A program made the translations under genes and the position numbers. A stretch of DNA of 64,000 nucleotides. Source: Bog-473 sp963809715 (lineage in GTDB: Bacteria > Actinomycetota > Acidimicrobiia > Acidimicrobiales > RAAP-2). The DNA lies in contig CAWEKO010000002.1 of NCBI GenBank assembly GCA_963809715.1, forward strand, positions 372,001 to 436,000, written 5' to 3'. The notes below the pieces were generated by a model that saw nothing but the letters and a program-made list of their open reading frames with translations, had not been told where the DNA came from and made no database searches. Positions within the stretch are counted from its first letter, which is position 1, and each line of letters begins with the position of its first letter. Below, in pieces: positions 17,275 to 26,498 of the stretch.

Positions 17275-18990
17275 TTAGTAGGCGCCGGTGCCGCGCAACA
17301 TGGTCTGGGGGGTCTCGAACATGATCTTGAGATCCCACCAGAGTGACCACGAGCTGACGTAGAGGTAGTCGAGTTGGATCAGGTCGTTACGGGACAGGTC
17401 GTTGCGCCCAGAGACCTGCCACAGCCCAGTGATGCCGGGACGGACGTCGAAGCGCCGGGTAGCCCAGCCCTCGACTTGGGACTCTTCCGGGATGAATGGG
17501 CGTGGTCCAACGACCGACATATCCCCCTTGAAGACGTTGACGAATTGGGGGATCTCGTCGAGGCCGGTCTTGCGCAGGATGGCGCCGAACCGGGTGATGC
17601 GGTTGGTCAGGGCCGCCTTGCCCCGCAGCTCGTGCAGGGGACCATCCGTGGCCATGGATGGCGGTTCGAGTTCGAGCTCGCCGCCGTCGACGAGTGTGTG
17701 TCCATTGGTCGGCCCGTTGCCCTTGCCGTGCCGGTGGAGGTGTCCGTTGACAGGAGCAGCGTGCCCGTTGCCGTTGCCGTTGCCGTTACCGATGCCGTTG
17801 GCGACGGGCACACCCGCCGCCAGCTCCTCGGCCTTCTCGTGCCCGCCGTCGGGCTCGACCGTCATGGAGCGGAACTTGTTCACCGTGAAGCGCTGTCCGT
17901 GTCGACCGAGCCGCACCTGGCGGAAGAACACGGGGCCGGGAGAACTCAGCTTGACCCCGATGGCCACCGCCAGGAGCAATGGCGAGGTGATGAGCAGGAT
18001 GAGGCCGCTGACGAAGATGTCGAATATCCGCTTCATGAGTTGGTCCCACGCACTCAGGTGCGGCTGGGCGATCTCGAGGAAGGGCATGCCCGAGAGGTCG
18101 CTGAGCTTGGATCGCCAGCTGATCAGCTCGAAGTAGCGGGGGACCATGGCGATGTGCACGGTCTCGGAGAGGGCGCGGTAGATGTCGAGCACCTCGGGGG
18201 TGAACTGGCCGCTCGCGGCGACCAGGATCCGATGGACCTCCAGCTCGGAGCAGATCTGCGGCAGGTCCTCCAACCGTCCGAGAGCGCCGTTGAGAGGGAT
18301 GTCGATGTCGACGACCCGGCCGACCAACGTCATACCGGGGTCCTGGCCCACGCTCAGAATGATCCGGTCCACCGCCGCGCCGGAACCGACCACGAGCACC
18401 CGCGTGGTCGTCAGCGCGTGAAGGAAGTAGCGCAGGAACATGCGCCCGATGGTGATGACCACGACGCCGACGACGACCGCCGCCACGACCTGGGTGGGGT
18501 AGGGCTCGGCCACGCCCAAGAACCCGTGGAGGAGCGCCCCGATGGCCAGGGTCAGGGCGCAGCCACAGCCGACGCCGAAGCCGAGCTCGCGCATCTCGAG
18601 GAAGGCGCTCGGCTGGAGGCGACGGCTCGTGGCCCGGTAAATGCCGCCGATGGCCAGGGAGATCACGACCGCGACCGGGAAGAACGAGTCAACGGTGAAG
18701 TTGTGGATGAAATTTGCCCGACCGTTCACCTCCAAGGGGGAGATGTAGGAGAAGAGGATCAGCGCAAGCGGCAGGGCGATACAGGCGCAGATGAAGTCGT
18801 TGCAGACCTGCATGAGCGAGAGCTCGCTATCCGAGACACTGCGGTAGGGCGAGGTGGCCCGATGCCGGCGCCGACGGTCCCCGGGACGGTCGAGTGGCGC
18901 GTGGATGCTGAAGTTTGCATCGTCAGTGTGTGCATTCGCCGCAGTCGACTCGACCGTATTGGCCGTGCGACCAATGGCCTTGAACTCCAC
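17275..18990 (-). CDS. Polyprenyl glycosylphosphotransferase (exopolysaccharide priming enzyme)
   Basis: A 571-residue membrane enzyme that would transfer a sugar-1-phosphate to undecaprenyl phosphate to start polysaccharide synthesis. Four to five helices (about 60-185) are followed by a Rossmann-like domain ('TRVLVVGSGAAVDRII') and one more helix before the catalytic domain with 'KRIFDIFVSGLILL', 'FRQVRLGRHGQRFTVNKFRSM', 'DEIPQFVNVFKGDMSVVGPRP' and 'RPGITGLWQVSGRND'. Odd feature: an ~85-residue Asn/Gly/His-rich insertion sits inside the catalytic domain between 'KFRSM' and 'ITRFG'. The GTG start at 18990 has GGAGG 6 nt upstream. No other polysaccharide genes are adjacent. Confidence 0.9.
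   Translation of the reverse strand: MEFKAIGRTANTVESTAANAHTDDANFSIHAPLDRPGDRRRRHRATSPYRSVSDSELSLMQVCNDFICACIALPLALILFSYISPLEVNGRANFIHNFTVDSFFPVAVVISLAIGGIYRATSRRLQPSAFLEMRELGFGVGCGCALTLAIGALLHGFLGVAEPYPTQVVAAVVVGVVVITIGRMFLRYFLHALTTTRVLVVGSGAAVDRIILSVGQDPGMTLVGRVVDIDIPLNGALGRLEDLPQICSELEVHRILVAASGQFTPEVLDIYRALSETVHIAMVPRYFELISWRSKLSDLSGMPFLEIAQPHLSAWDQLMKRIFDIFVSGLILLITSPLLLAVAIGVKLSSPGPVFFRQVRLGRHGQRFTVNKFRSMTVEPDGGHEKAEELAAGVPVANGIGNGNGNGNGHAAPVNGHLHRHGKGNGPTNGHTLVDGGELELEPPSMATDGPLHELRGKAALTNRITRFGAILRKTGLDEIPQFVNVFKGDMSVVGPRPFIPEESQVEGWATRRFDVRPGITGLWQVSGRNDLSRNDLIQLDYLYVSSWSLWWDLKIMFETPQTMLRGTGAY
17765..17800. repeat. Hexanucleotide repeat inside the glycosyltransferase gene
   Basis: Six 6-bp units (CCGTTG with two variants) encode the Gly-Asn run in the catalytic-domain insertion. 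The 6-bp period keeps the reading frame, so changes in copy number would change only the length of the linker. Confidence 0.7.
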
Positions 18991-19402
18991 CTAGGCCCTC
19001 CGCGATTTTCCTGCCCGCCTTTGGTGGCCGACATCGTGACAACGAAGAGCGCGCCTTTGTCATTGAAGTACTCACAATTCGTAGATTCAGGTGTGTCTGT
19101 GTACCCCGCACGGGGAAAATTGCGCATGGGTTGTCCGAGGAGACCGTCTGGTCTCGACGCGGCGTGTGCGAACCGGTTTGGTGTTGGTGCCGCGTCGCTG
19201 TTCGGTCGACGCTTCGAAAGCTTCAGTCGGGATGCGACTTTCAGGCGGATGGCGGCCGTTCGGGTGGATACGTGGCGGTCAATCGGCGGTCAGTCGGCAG
19301 TCAATCGGCGGTCAATGGCGGTCACCGCGGTGCCCGCGGGCCCGGCCGTGGTCAATCCCGGTGTGATCCGGGCCGGGCCGGGACGGTTCGTGTCGTTCGT
19401 GT
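18991..19402. other. 412-bp gap upstream of the glycosyltransferase
   Basis: This is presumably the promoter region of the minus-strand glycosyltransferase. The first ~100 bp next to its start are less GC-rich. The right half contains a run of ~9-10-bp repeats (19274-19326). No gene or convincing terminator for fabI was found. Confidence 0.45.
19274..19326. repeat. Tandem GGCGGTCAAT/CAGTC repeats
   Basis: About five imperfect copies of a 9-10-bp unit (core CGGTCAATCGG / CGGTCAGTCGG) lie in the gap beyond the fabI stop. No function can be assigned. Confidence 0.6.
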
Positions 19403-20212
19403 TCAGTCCGTCCCGGGTGGTCCGGTCGTCCCGCCACCCATGGCATGCACGCCGCCGTCCACATGCACGATCTCGCCCGTCGTCATGGGGAAAAGGTCGC
19501 TGAAGAGGGCGATGCAGGCCTTGCCGACGACATCGGCGTCGTGGACGTCCCAACCGAGCGGCGCCCGCTCGGCCCACGTGTCCTCGAAGGCGGCGAACCC
19601 CGGGATGGATTTGGCCGCCATGGTGCGCACCGGACCCGCGGCCACCAGGTTGACGCGGATGCCGCGAGGGCCGAGCTCCTTGGCCAGGTAGCGCGAGAGC
19701 GACTCGAGGGCGGCCTTGGCCACGCCCATCCAGTCGTAGACGGGCCAGGCCACGGTGGCGTCGAAGTCGAGGCCGACCACGGAGGCCCCGCCATCGGCGC
19801 CCGCCTTGGACAGGAGGGGCAGGAAGGCGTCGACCAGCGCCTTGAGCGAATAGGTGGAGATTTGGAAGGCCGCCGACACGTCGTCCCACCCCGCGGCGAA
19901 CATGCCGCTGCCCAGGCAATCGGGCGGCGCGAAGCCGATGGCGTGGAGCAACCCGTCGAGTCGATCCCAGCGGGCGGCCAAGGTCTCGCCGGCCGCGGCC
20001 AACTGCTCGGGGGAGGTGACGTCGATCTCGAGGACCTCGGGCGGGTCGGGCAGCTTGCGCGCCGTGCGCCGGGTGAGCGACAGGGCGCGCCCCGCTCCCG
20101 ACAGCACGATTTCGGCCCCCTCCTCCTGGGCTCGCCGGGCCACCGCGAAGGCCAGTGAGGCGTCGGTGAGGACGCCGGTGATGAGGAGCCGCTTGCCGTC
20201 GAGGAGTCCCAC
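19403..20212 (-). CDS. fabI: Enoyl-[acyl-carrier-protein] reductase (NADH), InhA-type
   Basis: A 269-residue short-chain dehydrogenase/reductase that reduces trans-2-enoyl-ACP in type II fatty acid synthesis. 'GLLDGKRLLITGVLTDASLAFAVA' is the FabI/InhA nucleotide-binding signature, 'HAIGFAP' the substrate loop, and 'YDWMGVAKAALESL' gives the catalytic Tyr-x6-Lys. 'NLVAAGPVRT' matches InhA closely. The GTG at 20212 is chosen from the AGGA box 6 nt upstream and homology to the InhA N-terminus. It is divergent from the F420 reductase gene with only 25 nt between, so the two promoters must overlap the coding starts. Confidence 0.93.
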   Translation of the reverse strand: MGLLDGKRLLITGVLTDASLAFAVARRAQEEGAEIVLSGAGRALSLTRRTARKLPDPPEVLEIDVTSPEQLAAAGETLAARWDRLDGLLHAIGFAPPDCLGSGMFAAGWDDVSAAFQISTYSLKALVDAFLPLLSKAGADGGASVVGLDFDATVAWPVYDWMGVAKAALESLSRYLAKELGPRGIRVNLVAAGPVRTMAAKSIPGFAAFEDTWAERAPLGWDVHDADVVGKACIALFSDLFPMTTGEIVHVDGGVHAMGGGTTGPPGTD

Positions 20213-20237
20213 TGGGTTCCTGAGGTTATGCGAAGGT

Positions 20238-20894
20238 ATGGCCGTGCACGTAGGAATTCTCGGGGGAACCGGGCCCGCCGGCCGCGGCGTGGCCGTCCGG
20301 CTGGCCGAAGCCGGCGTCCTGGTCACCATCGGCTCGCGCCACGCGGAGCGGGCGGCAACGGTGGCCGGCGAGGTCGGGGAGAGGTGGCCGGCGGTCGCCG
20401 CCATGCTCGAGGGCGCCGCCAACGAGGCCGCCGCCGCGGCGGAGGTGGTGGTCGTGGCCACCCCGTGGGACAGCGCCATTCCGACCGTGAAAGCCTTGCG
20501 CGAGCACCTGGCCGGCAAGGTGGTCATCTCCATGGCCAACGCCCTGATCAAAGAGGGCCGTGAGATGCTGCCCCTGATCCCGCCCCGGGGCTCGGTGGCG
20601 GCCACCATCCAGGCCACCGTCCCGGACTCCCTGGTGTCCGCCGCGTTCCACCATCTGCCGGCCAGTGAAATGGAGAACCTCGACTCGGGGTTGGAAGCAG
20701 ATGTGCTCGTGTGCTCGGACCACAAAGAAGCGACGGCCGCCACCGTCGGGCTGATCGAGCAGATGCGCGGGCTGCGGCCCCTCGATGCGGGCACGTTGAA
20801 CCAGGCCACCGCCATCGAGGCCTTCACGGCCGTCTGTATCACCCTCAACATCCGGCACAAGGCCCACTCGACACTCAGGCTGGCCGGAATCTGA
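20238..20894 (+). CDS. npdG: NADPH-dependent F420 reductase
   Basis: A 218-residue F420:NADP oxidoreductase-like protein moving hydride between NADPH and coenzyme F420. The N-terminal Rossmann motif 'GILGGTGPAGRGVAVRLAEAG' is followed by 'TIGSRHAERA', the NADP phosphate-binding segment. 'VVVVATPWD' and 'KVVISMANALIKEG' fit the family core. The ATG at 20238 immediately precedes the motif. It indicates that the host uses F420. The downstream mshC starts 2 nt after its stop. Confidence 0.85.
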   Translation: MAVHVGILGGTGPAGRGVAVRLAEAGVLVTIGSRHAERAATVAGEVGERWPAVAAMLEGAANEAAAAAEVVVVATPWDSAIPTVKALREHLAGKVVISMANALIKEGREMLPLIPPRGSVAATIQATVPDSLVSAAFHHLPASEMENLDSGLEADVLVCSDHKEATAATVGLIEQMRGLRPLDAGTLNQATAIEAFTAVCITLNIRHKAHSTLRLAGI

Positions 20895-20896
20895 CC

Positions 20897-22062
<1,166 letters not shown>

Positions 22063-22113
22063 GGCGACAGGGAGCGGGCCCGTCGCCGGCGCAGGGCGGC
22101 GAGGTGGGTCCAG

Positions 22114-22119
22114 TACCCT
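22114..22119 (+). promoter_or_regulatory. Possible -10 box (TACCCT) of thrS
   Basis: TACCCT lies ~66 nt before the thrS ATG and would give a ~60-nt leader. The leader contains a weak hairpin (CCGGA..AGGA / TCCT.CCGG) but no T-box sequence. Confidence 0.3.
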
Positions 22120-22185
22120 TGTGAGACCACAACGGTGTCCGGACCAGGAGCAATCCTCCGGCTGAGCAGAAGGTAAGGGTGCACG

Positions 22186-24180
22186 ATGGCAGGCGTCATC
22201 TCGGTCGACCTCCCCGACGGTTCGCAGCGGGAGCTCACCGAGGGCACGACGGCGGCCCAGCTGGCCCATTCCATCGGCTCCCGCCTGGCCAAGGCGGCCG
22301 TCGTGGCCACCGTGAACGGCCGCGAGGTCGACCTGAGCACCGAGCTGCACCAGGGCGACCAGGTGGCCATCGTCACCGACGAGACCGAGGCCGGGCGAGA
22401 GGTGCTGCGCCACTCGACCGCGCACGTGATGGCCCAGGCGGTGCGCCGCCTGTGGCCCGGGGCCAAGTACGCCATCGGCCCGGTGATCGAGAACGGCTTC
22501 TACTACGACTTCGAACTGCCGCACGGGGCGCACTTCAGCGACGACGACCTGGAGCGGATCGAGGCGGAGATGCGAGCCATCATCAAGGAGGACCAGCCCT
22601 TCGTGCGCTCCGAGCACGACCTGGCCGCCGGCCTCGAGATCTTCGCCGACCAGCCCTTCAAGCAGGAGATCATCACCGCGGTGGGCGAGGGCTCCGAGGA
22701 GGTCGACGCGACGGGCTCGGTGGTCAGCACCTACCGGAACTCCGACGACTTCGTCGACCTGTGCCGGGGCCCGCACGTGCCCTCGACCCGTCGCCTGGGC
22801 CACTTCAAGCTGATGCGGGTCGCGGGCGCGTATTGGCGGGGCGACGAGAAGCGCGAGCAGCTCCAGCGCATCTACGGCACGGCCTGGGAGTCGGAGAAGG
22901 CGCTGGCCGCCTACCTGCACATGCTCGAGGAGGCGGAGCGGCGCGACCACCGCAAGCTGGGGGCCGAGCTCGACCTCTTCAGCTTCCCCGAGGAGATCGG
23001 CTCGGGCCTGGCCGTCTTCCACCCCAAGGGCGGCACCATCCGCCGCCTCATGGAGGAGTACTCGCGCCAGCGCCACGTCGAGTCGGGCTACGACTTCGTC
23101 AACTCGCCCCACATCACCAAGGCGGCCCTCTTCGAGGAGTCGGGCCACCTGGACTGGTTCGCCGACGGGATGTACCCGCCCATGGAGCTCGACGGCGGCC
23201 AGCAGTACTACCTCAAGCCCATGAACTGCCCGTTCCACATCCTGGTGTACCGCAGCCATCAGCGGTCCTACCGGGAGCTGCCCATGCGGCTCTTCGAGTT
23301 CGGCACCGTCTACCGCTACGAGAAGTCCGGGGTGCTCCAGGGGCTGACCCGGGTCCGTGGCATGACCCAGGACGACGCCCACATCTTCTGCACCCGTGAG
23401 CAGATGGACGCCGAGCTGGTGCGCACCCTGCGCTTCGTGCTCGACCTCTTGCGTGACTACGGACTCAACGAGTTCTACCTCGAGCTGTCGACCAAGCCGG
23501 CGGGCAAGGCGGTCGGGTCGGACGAGGACTGGGAGGTGGCGACCGAGGCGCTCCGGACCACCGCGCTCGAAATGGGCCTCGAGCTCGTCATGGACGAGGG
23601 CGGTGGTGCGTTCTACGGCCCGAAGATCTCGGTGCAGGCCCGCGACGCCATCGGGCGGACCTGGCAGATGTCGACGGTGCAGCTCGACTTCCAGCTGCCG
23701 CAGCGCTTCGAGCTCGAGTACGTGGGAACGGACAACACCCGCCACCGGCCGATCATGATCCACCGCGCCTTGTTCGGCTCGGTCGAGCGCTTCATGGCGG
23801 TGCTGATCGAGCACTACGCCGGCGCGCTGCCGACCTGGCTCTGCCCCGAGCAGGTCCGGGTGATCCCGGTGACCGACGCCCATGTCGACTACGCCTGGTC
23901 GGTGGCGGAGGCCTGCAAGGCGGCCGGCCTCCGGGCCGAGGTGGACGGGAGCGGCGAGAAGCTGGGCGCGCTGATCCGCAGGGCCAAGCTGGCCAAGATC
24001 CCCTACGTGCTCGTGGTCGGGGGCGACGACGTGGCGGCCGGGACGGTGGGCGTCAACCGGCGGGGCTGGACGACCAAGCCCGAGCAGGGCGTGGCCCTCG
24101 ACGTCTTCCTGACCGAGGTCGGCGACGAGGTGGCGCGCAAGGGCCTGCCCGAGGACAGGGCCCCCGAGCCGACCCGGTGA
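22186..24180 (+). CDS. thrS: Threonyl-tRNA synthetase
   Basis: A 664-residue class II synthetase charging tRNA-Thr. An N-terminal TGS domain (1-65) and the editing/SAD domain with 'HSTAHVMAQAV' are followed by the catalytic core, with 'YYLKPMNCPFHILVY' (zinc Cys and motif 2 region), 'RYEKSGVLQGLTRVRGMTQDDAHIF', 'YGPKISV' and motif 3 'HRALFGSVERF'. The anticodon-binding domain is from ~550. Length and motifs are normal. It heads a run thrS-HIT-flippase-lipoprotein joined by 4-nt overlaps. In mycobacteria the same thrS-HIT pair precedes the PIM operon. Confidence 0.97.
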   Translation: MAGVISVDLPDGSQRELTEGTTAAQLAHSIGSRLAKAAVVATVNGREVDLSTELHQGDQVAIVTDETEAGREVLRHSTAHVMAQAVRRLWPGAKYAIGPVIENGFYYDFELPHGAHFSDDDLERIEAEMRAIIKEDQPFVRSEHDLAAGLEIFADQPFKQEIITAVGEGSEEVDATGSVVSTYRNSDDFVDLCRGPHVPSTRRLGHFKLMRVAGAYWRGDEKREQLQRIYGTAWESEKALAAYLHMLEEAERRDHRKLGAELDLFSFPEEIGSGLAVFHPKGGTIRRLMEEYSRQRHVESGYDFVNSPHITKAALFEESGHLDWFADGMYPPMELDGGQQYYLKPMNCPFHILVYRSHQRSYRELPMRLFEFGTVYRYEKSGVLQGLTRVRGMTQDDAHIFCTREQMDAELVRTLRFVLDLLRDYGLNEFYLELSTKPAGKAVGSDEDWEVATEALRTTALEMGLELVMDEGGGAFYGPKISVQARDAIGRTWQMSTVQLDFQLPQRFELEYVGTDNTRHRPIMIHRALFGSVERFMAVLIEHYAGALPTWLCPEQVRVIPVTDAHVDYAWSVAEACKAAGLRAEVDGSGEKLGALIRRAKLAKIPYVLVVGGDDVAAGTVGVNRRGWTTKPEQGVALDVFLTEVGDEVARKGLPEDRAPEPTR

Positions 24181-24705
24181 GCCTGGAGCACCTGTGGGCC
24201 GGGTGGCGGCGCGACTACATCGTCGAGGCCACCGAGCGCGAGCGCGAGCGGGCGCAGGGCCTCGTCCAGAACCATTCTGAGTGCGTCTTCTGCCGCCTGG
24301 CCGCCAGCGGGCCACCGTCGGAGGACAACCTGGTGGTGTGGCGGGGCGAGCGGACCTTCGTGGTGATGAACGCCTACCCCTACGCCAGCGCGCACGTGCT
24401 CGTGCTGCCGTTGCGCCATGTGGCGACCCTCGCTGAGCTGGACGAGGCCGAGTCCAGCCGAGTTGTGGTGGGCGTCGCAGAGGGCGGTGGCGACGATCGA
24501 GCAGGCGTACGACCCCGACGGCCTGAACATGGGGGCGAACCTGGGCCGGGCGGCCGGCGCCGGCATCCCCTCGCACGTCCACCTCCATGTCCTGCCCCGC
24601 TGGTCGGGTGACACGAACTTCATGACCGCGGTCTCCGAGACGCGGGTGCTGCCCGAGACGTTGCAGCTGTCCTGGAAGAGGCTCACCGACGCCTGGCCCG
24701 GATGA
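24177..24705 (+). CDS. HIT family hydrolase, Rv2613c-like (frameshifted)
   Basis: A histidine-triad nucleotide-binding/phosphorylase-type protein. The first frame gives 'MSLEHLWAGWRRDYI', 'CVFCRLAA' and 'VVMNAYPYASAHVLVLPLRHVATLAELDEAE'. From about 24456 the homologous continuation 'ELWWASQRAVATIEQAYDPDGLNMGANLGRAAGAG' with the triad 'SHVHLHVLPRW' is in the next frame, to the stop at 24705. Dropping one base in 24453-24459 yields a ~175-residue protein. The GTG start overlaps the thrS stop and its own TGA overlaps a downstream ATG. This neighbour of thrS and pgsA is known in mycobacteria as an Ap4A phosphorylase-like protein. Confidence 0.85.
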
Positions 24706-26020
24706 CGGCGCAGACGGCGGGCCCGGTGCCGTAGGCACCCGCCCCGACGGGGAGGGTGGGGGAGACGGCGCCGCCCCGCCCACGGCCGAGGCCACCGCCG
24801 ACATCGATCATGCCGACGCCGCCGACGCCGACGCCGCCGCCGCCCCGGCCGCGACCACGCCGCCCCGTCCCGCCTGGCGCCGCCTCCTGCGCAAGGCGTG
24901 GCCCACCATCCGGGTCCTGGTCGGCTTCGGCCTGGTCGCCCTCGCCGTGTGGGTGTTGTCCTCGAAGGATTCCGAGCTCTCCGGCTTCACCGGCGTGTTC
25001 GACCATCTCAATTGGTGGTGGGTCCCGCCGGCCTTCGCGGCGGAGATCGCCTCCTACGCCGCCTTCGCCGCCATGCAGTGGAACCTGCTCATGGCCGGGC
25101 ACCTGCGCCCGCCCTGGTGGACGCTTTTCAAGCTGACCTTCGGCTCGCAGGCGCTGACCAACTCGCTGCCCATCGGCAACGCCGTGGCCACGGTGTACAG
25201 CTTCCGCTGGTTCCGCCGTTTCGGCGCCGACAACACGTTGGCTGTCTGGGCCATGGCCGGGACCCTGGTCGCCGCGGTGGTGAGCCTGTCCCTGGTCGCC
25301 GTGATCGGCCTGGCCCTGGCCACCAGCGAAGGCGCCTCCTTCGACCTGGTGCCCGCGCTGATCGGCGCGTTCGCCTTCGCCCTGGCCATCGGCTCACTCT
25401 TCGTCTACGAGCGCCCGCTGCGCACCGTGCTCTCCTTCGGGCTCGGCGCCTCGGTGAAGCTGACCGGCCGCCCCCGCGGCGACACGCACGACGAGATCGA
25501 GCGGGCGCTCGCCTGGATGACCGCCGTCCGTCTCAGTTGGAGCCAGATCGGACGCATCATCGGGTGGGGGAGCTTCAACTGGCTGCTCGATTGCGCCTGC
25601 TTCGCCATGATGTTCAAGGCGATCGGCGCCCCCATCCCGTGGTCCGGGTTGCTGCTGGCCTACGGCGCCGGGCAGCTGGCGGCGACCCTGCCCATCACGC
25701 CCGGCGGGCTCGGCGTGGTGGAGGGCTCCATCACTGTCGCCCTGGTCGCCTTTGGCGGCGCCGAGACCAGCACCGCCTACGCCGTGTTGCTCTACCGGCT
25801 CATCTCGTTCTGGTTCATTCTCGTCCTCGGATGGCTGTTCATCGGCGAGATGGCCCTCGAGGTCCGGCGCGGCCGCTGGAGCCGCGCCGCCCTCGGCTCG
25901 GTGGTCGAGGCCGGGCCCGACGCCGAGGACCACACTCGCAAGCACCGTTTCCGTGGGGTCCGCCGCCACCCGGCAACGTCGAACGCGTCCCCGAACGCGT
26001 CCGAGACGGTGATCCCATGA
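24702..26020 (+). CDS. Flippase-like integral membrane protein (UPF0104/LPG-synthase TM family), start region frameshifted
   Basis: A polytopic protein of the lysylphosphatidylglycerol synthase transmembrane/flippase-like family with about eight helices. 'LTNSLPIGNAVATVYSFRWFRRFG' and 'LPITPGGLGVVEGS' are the characteristic family stretches. The frame is open without stop from before 24702, but the only in-frame start before the first helix is missing: GTG 24947 lies inside that helix. The ATG at 24702 (ATGA with the HIT stop) is in another frame that hits TAG at 24732. An indel at 24711-24734 is the likely cause. The Ala/Asp/Pro-rich first ~60 residues are low complexity. A role moving lipid intermediates is inference from family and PIM context. 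Confidence 0.78.
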
Positions 26021-26460
26021 GGCGGCTGCGCCGCACCGCCCGGCTCCTGCCGACCGTCCTCCTGGCGGGGTCCCTCCTCGCCGCCTGCTCCTCGGCCCGG
26101 GCCACCCAGGGGACGTCGAACGAATCGTGCTACCTGGCCCTGCCCGTGGCGGAGGACGCCGTGGGAGCGTCGGCCCACACGCACCCGAACCTCGTGGGCG
26201 TGCGCAAGTTCACCGTGGCCAGCCTCAAGGGTCCTGCGCCCCGTCTCTATGCGAACGTCAAGGACGATTTCGCGGGCACGCAGGCGGTGTGCATGGTCGC
26301 CTACACGGGTCATTTCAGTGCGGCCACGGTGTCCAAGCCCTTCGGTCGGCCGACGGGGTCACTGGCCGTCGTCGCAGTCAAGACACCGGGCAACGACCTG
26401 CTCGGGACCGTGATCCTGGCCCGCCTTCCCGTCAATTTCGGGCACACGCACCCGTTCTGA
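26017..26460 (+). CDS. Putative lipoprotein, unknown function
   Basis: A 147-residue protein with a basic N-terminus (MRRLRRTARLL), a hydrophobic stretch and the lipobox 'LLAAC', so it should be lipid-anchored at Cys 24 and exported. The mature part has two further Cys residues ('SCYLAL', 'AVCMVAY') that could form a disulfide. It has no recognised domain. The ATG overlaps the flippase stop (ATGA), which suggests a joint role at the membrane. It is the last gene of the thrS-led run and faces the EF-G paralogue convergently. Confidence 0.8.
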   Translation: MRRLRRTARLLPTVLLAGSLLAACSSARATQGTSNESCYLALPVAEDAVGASAHTHPNLVGVRKFTVASLKGPAPRLYANVKDDFAGTQAVCMVAYTGHFSAATVSKPFGRPTGSLAVVAVKTPGNDLLGTVILARLPVNFGHTHPF

Positions 26461-26498
26461 ATTTCGACGTCGGGCGCGGACTCGACCGAAGCCGGCGC

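Noticed and set aside
17374..19503. A ~700-codon plus-strand frame over the glycosyltransferase
   Set aside because: It is antisense to a gene with all catalytic motifs; acidic/His-rich composition is typical of a codon-bias shadow.
22063..22185. T-box riboswitch upstream of thrS
   Set aside because: A GGTGGGTCC stretch looked suggestive, but the conserved T-box bulge sequence and specifier stem are missing and the leader is too short.
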